Part shown: one piece after another, positions 5,935 through 6,722 of the stretch
Numbering within the stretch: the first letter of the stretch is position 1
Layout of the letters: every line of letters begins with the position of its first letter
Assembly: GCA_003554505.1 (NCBI GenBank)
Contig: PWGS01000256.1
Location: 1 to 6,722, forward strand
DNA: 6,722 nt
Source: Desulfonatronospira sp.
GTDB taxonomy: Bacteria; Desulfobacterota; Desulfovibrionia; Desulfovibrionales; Desulfonatronovibrionaceae
Direction of reading: 5' to 3'
Translations under genes and position numbers: made by a program
Notes under the pieces: model-generated
The model's database searches: none
The model's input: the letters and a program-made list of their open reading frames with translations, nothing else
What the model was told of the DNA's origin: nothing

Positions 5935-6722
5935 ATGCCTGAACATCTCTGTATTCACGGACATTTCTATCAACCCCCGCGTTTCGACCCCTGGCTGGAA
6001 GAGGTACTGCCCGAAGCCAGTGCAGCGCCCTACACGGACTGGAACCAGCGCATCAACAGGGAAAGCTATGACCCTCTGGGTGCCGCGCGCATCCTGGATC
6101 AAGACGGCCGCATAGACCGCATCATCAACTGTTACGAATTCATAAACTTCAATTTCGGTCCCACCATCCTGCACTGGATGGCCAGGCACAGCCCTGACAC
6201 CTATCACAAGGTGCTGGAGGGAGACCGCAAAAGCATAGAACGTTTCGGACGCGGCAACGCCATGGCCCAGATATACCACCACATCATCATGCCCCTGACT
6301 ACAGACGAGGACCGGGAGCTGGAAATACAGTGGTCCATCCACGATTTTCAGCAACGCTTCGGCCGCAGGCCCGAAGGTTTCTGGCTCTCTGAGACAGCTG
6401 TCTCCACTCCGGATCTGGAAGCCCTGGCCAGGGCCGGCGTCAGGTTTACCGTGCTTGCTCCCAGGCAGGCCAGGGCCATATCAGATTCCCGGGGCAACTG
6501 GTCCCAGGTCGACGAAGGCACACTGCCCAAGGACCGGCCATATCTGATGAAACTGCCTTCAGGTCTGGAAATCTCGGTTTTCTTTTACGACGGTCCCGTG
6601 TCCCAGGCCGTAGCCTTTGAAAACCTTCTTTCCGACGGGGAAGGCTTCTGGCAGAGGATCATCTCCAGCCACGACCAGAAGCTTCTAAGCCTGGCCACAG
6701 ACGGAGAATCATACGGACACCA
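5935..6722 (+). CDS. Glycoside hydrolase family 57 protein, DUF3536 type (3' end outside window)
   Basis: GH57 enzymes are retaining alpha-glucan hydrolases, transferases or branching enzymes built on a (beta/alpha)7 barrel. The visible 262 residues show the N-terminal catalytic core: CIHGHFYQPPR (6-16, the HQPxxP-like first motif), AAPYTDWNQRI (30-40), FNFGPTILHW (72-81), GRGNAMAQIYHHIIMPL (105-121), FGRRPEGFWLSETAV (142-156) and TDGESYGH (255-262). Glu153 in LSE occupies the position of the family nucleophile, and Asp256 in TDGE is the probable acid/base. The wording of these motifs matches the DUF3536-containing GH57 subgroup, whose substrate is not firmly known. There is no signal peptide, so it is probably cytoplasmic, acting on glycogen-like or other alpha-glucans. 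The ATG at 5935 follows AAGGAA 6 nt upstream. The gene is divergent from the RdgC-like gene. The reading frame is open to the last base, so the C-terminal two-thirds, including any DUF3536 domain, is not seen. Confidence 0.93.
   Translation, partial: MPEHLCIHGHFYQPPRFDPWLEEVLPEASAAPYTDWNQRINRESYDPLGAARILDQDGRIDRIINCYEFINFNFGPTILHWMARHSPDTYHKVLEGDRKSIERFGRGNAMAQIYHHIIMPLTTDEDRELEIQWSIHDFQQRFGRRPEGFWLSETAVSTPDLEALARAGVRFTVLAPRQARAISDSRGNWSQVDEGTLPKDRPYLMKLPSGLEISVFFYDGPVSQAVAFENLLSDGEGFWQRIISSHDQKLLSLATDGESYGH

Noticed and set aside
5929..6530. Minus-strand frames 5929-6354 and 6348-6530
   Set aside because: They lie opposite the GH57 gene, whose sense strand carries the family motifs and a good ribosome binding site.
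1..6722. Search for CRISPR arrays, tRNA genes, insertion sequences or phage genes
   Set aside because: No regularly spaced repeats, tRNA-like cloverleafs, transposase motifs or phage structural proteins were seen on either strand.

Overview
The window reads as a chromosomal housekeeping segment from a bacterium of the Desulfovibrionales/Desulfobacterota type (formerly Deltaproteobacteria). This is inferred from protein style: a PurS-PurL fused FGAM synthase with the 'VETHNSPSALDPYGG' signature, a short RdgC-like protein, and a DUF3536-type GH57 enzyme. No marker gene is present to prove the taxon. The purL and GH57 regions are fairly GC-rich. The small genes in the middle and the intergenic leaders are visibly richer in A/T.

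Layout. Positions 1-2979 (+) hold nearly all of a large phosphoribosylformylglycinamidine synthase (purine biosynthesis step 4) whose start lies before the window. It converges, with only 13 bp between stop codons, on a leftward cluster of four genes read from about 5671 down to 2993. In transcription order these are an RdgC-like nucleoid/recombination protein, a DciA-like (DUF721) protein, a small protein with a Rho-N/SAP-like helical module plus a basic coiled coil, and a fused protein joining a TrmO/TsaA-type tRNA methyltransferase domain to a zinc-dependent class II aldolase domain. A 263-bp AT-rich divergent intergenic region with a perfect 8-bp stem-loop separates the RdgC-like gene from a rightward gene starting at 5935. 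That gene is a GH57-family glycoside hydrolase/alpha-glucan enzyme that runs off the right edge.

How the genes relate. The leftward cluster looks like a co-directional, possibly co-transcribed set. Its first three members are small nucleic-acid-associated proteins: RdgC binds dsDNA, DciA loads the replicative helicase, and the Rho-N-like module is linked to nucleic-acid binding. The terminal gene combines a tRNA-modification domain with a carbonyl-metabolism domain. purL (nucleotide synthesis) and GH57 (storage or cell-surface glucan) are separate transcription units on the other strand. No tRNA, rRNA, CRISPR array, insertion sequence or phage element was seen. The most unusual item is the TrmO-aldolase fusion. 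Nothing here obviously forms a new defence or mobile system.
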